Assembly (NCBI RefSeq): GCF_025847235.1
Contig: NZ_JAOZEW010000005.1
Coordinates: 182,699 to 246,698, forward strand
Length of the DNA stretch: 64,000 bases
Source of the DNA: Flavobacterium shii
Lineage (GTDB): Bacteria; Bacteroidota; Bacteroidia; Flavobacteriales; Flavobacteriaceae
Direction: 5' to 3'
In this document: one piece after another, positions 63,712 through 64,000 of the stretch
Position numbering within the stretch: position 1 is the first letter of the stretch
Layout of the letters: the number at the start of each line of letters is the position of its first letter
Made by a program: the position numbers and the translations under genes
The notes under the pieces: generated by a model
The model's input: the letters and a program-made list of their open reading frames with translations, nothing else
What the model was told of the DNA's origin: nothing
Databases searched by the model: none

Positions 63712-63802
63712 CACCCGTAATGAGTCGCCAGCGTAGCTCAGTTGGCTAGAGCAGCTGATTTGTAATCAGCAGGTCGTGGGTTCGAGTCCCTCCGCCGGCT
63801 CA
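63704..63802 (+). repeat. 99-bp direct repeat, copy 2 (promoter -7 plus tRNA)
   Basis: Second copy of the unit at 63515-63613, without any difference. See that entry. Confidence 0.9.
63727..63800 (+). tRNA. tRNA-Thr (anticodon UGU), copy 2
   Basis: 74 nt tRNA identical to the gene at 63538-63611, with the same acceptor-stem A4-C69 and T-stem T50-T64 mismatches. It has its own promoter and terminator, so it is a second transcription unit, not part of a polycistron. Confidence 0.95.
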
Positions 63803-63807
63803 GAGTT

Positions 63808-63838
63808 AAAACCATCATAGAAATATGATGGTTTTTTT
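63808..63838 (+). terminator. Rho-independent terminator after tRNA copy 2
   Basis: Stem 63808-63818 with 63825-63835 (aaaaccatcat against atgatggtttt), 6 nt loop, followed by ttt. The sequence differs from the terminator of copy 1 beyond the shared aaaccatc. Confidence 0.85.
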
Positions 63839-63866
63839 GTGTGCTATACTCAATTATGTGTTGTAA

Positions 63867-64000
63867 TTATCTTCCAAATTTTTGATGTGCAGCCGTAAAT
63901 TGACCAGAACTCATTGCTGCAAGAATAGAAATTTCTCCTGTTAAGCATAAAGCAACTGCTATCTCGGCTAGTTTGCTACTTTTGCCAGCGCCATAACATC
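63867..64000 (-). CDS. Probable hydroxymethylglutaryl-CoA reductase, C-terminal end (partial)
   Basis: On the minus strand an open frame enters from the right edge and stops at 63867-63869. The visible 43 or so residues include CYGAGKSSKLAEIAVALCL, TGEISILAAMSSGQ and an end reading FTAAHQKFGR. The LAEI, GEISI, AAM-SGQF and AHQKFGR pattern matches the C-terminus of HMG-CoA reductase, including the catalytic-region histidine of AAH. The enzyme makes mevalonate, in line with idi at 60694. The identification rests on a short segment. Confidence 0.65.
   Translation of the reverse strand, partial: CYGAGKSSKLAEIAVALCLTGEISILAAMSSGQFTAAHQKFGR

Noticed and set aside
63492..63838. Tandem tRNA-Thr genes as an attachment site of an integrated element
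   Set aside because: The repeat is a complete tRNA with its promoter, only 189 bp apart, and no integrase or element genes lie between or beside the copies.
1..64000. CRISPR array, rRNA operon, prophage or insertion sequence
   Set aside because: No regularly spaced direct repeats, no rRNA-like stretches, and no transposase, integrase or phage structural genes were seen on reading both strands.

Overview
The window comes from a member of the Bacteroidota, most likely Flavobacterium or a close relative. The evidence is strongly AT-rich DNA, gene starts without clear Shine-Dalgarno sequences, repeated TAnnTTTG promoter -7 elements (two with a TTTG -33 element exactly 19 nt upstream), a PorV/PorQ-type type IX secretion protein, a DUF4105/Lnb-type membrane protein, and flavobacterial-type LptB, RecQ and tRNA-Thr genes.

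Region 1 (1-43.7 kb, all on the + strand) is one very large surface-polysaccharide locus, probably an O-antigen or related glycan. It opens with sugar-nucleotide genes: a WbpV-like epimerase/reductase cut by the window edge, a WbpL-like priming transferase, a cupin, a PglE-like aminotransferase, rmlC, rmlD, rmlA and a long FlaA1/CapD-type 4,6-dehydratase. An export module follows (Wzm permease and Wzt ATPase with a C-terminal extension), then a WbqC / NeuD-type acyltransferase / WecE trio. A long array of about 17 glycosyltransferases comes next. Interspersed in it are two methyltransferases, a nonulosonic acid cassette (neuA/legF, neuB/legI, neuC/legG), an MBOAT plus SGNH-like O-acylation pair, a deacetylase-like protein and a FemAB-like protein. 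The locus closes with an O-antigen ligase/polymerase-type membrane protein and a second, WcaJ-type priming transferase. Genes overlap by 1-26 bp or are nearly abutting for over 30 kb, so this is probably one transcription unit from about 8.1 kb, with further promoters near 5.9 kb and 42.2 kb. The genes could supply N-acetyl-quinovosamine/fucosamine-type sugars, dTDP-rhamnose and dTDP-4-amino-fucose (rmlB is not in the window), UDP-bacillosamine-type sugars, and from these a legionaminic-acid-like sugar.

Region 2 (43.7-63.5 kb) is ordinary envelope and housekeeping sequence: DUF4105/Lnb-like protein, PorV2-like protein, pssA, a GH25 muramidase, lptB, a carboxymuconolactone decarboxylase-family protein, tatC, kdsD, recQ, an FAD-dependent oxidoreductase, a quinone oxidoreductase, a secreted Xaa-Pro aminopeptidase, exported MsrA and MsrB, idi, a queD-family gene, a bcp peroxiredoxin and manA, plus three unrecognised conserved-looking genes. 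Intergenic gaps here carry several different perfect or near-perfect inverted repeats.

Region 3 (63.5-64 kb) holds two identical tRNA-Thr(UGU) genes, each with its own promoter and terminator. At the right edge, on the minus strand, is the C-terminal end of a probable HMG-CoA reductase, which fits with idi and a mevalonate route.

No insertion sequence, phage, CRISPR array or rRNA was seen. The most notable item is a dispersed but apparently complete six-step pathway for a legionaminic-type nonulosonic acid inside an ABC-transporter-dependent O-antigen locus. The locus also has two unrelated priming transferases and an unexplained deacetylase-like / FemAB-like / methyltransferase module.
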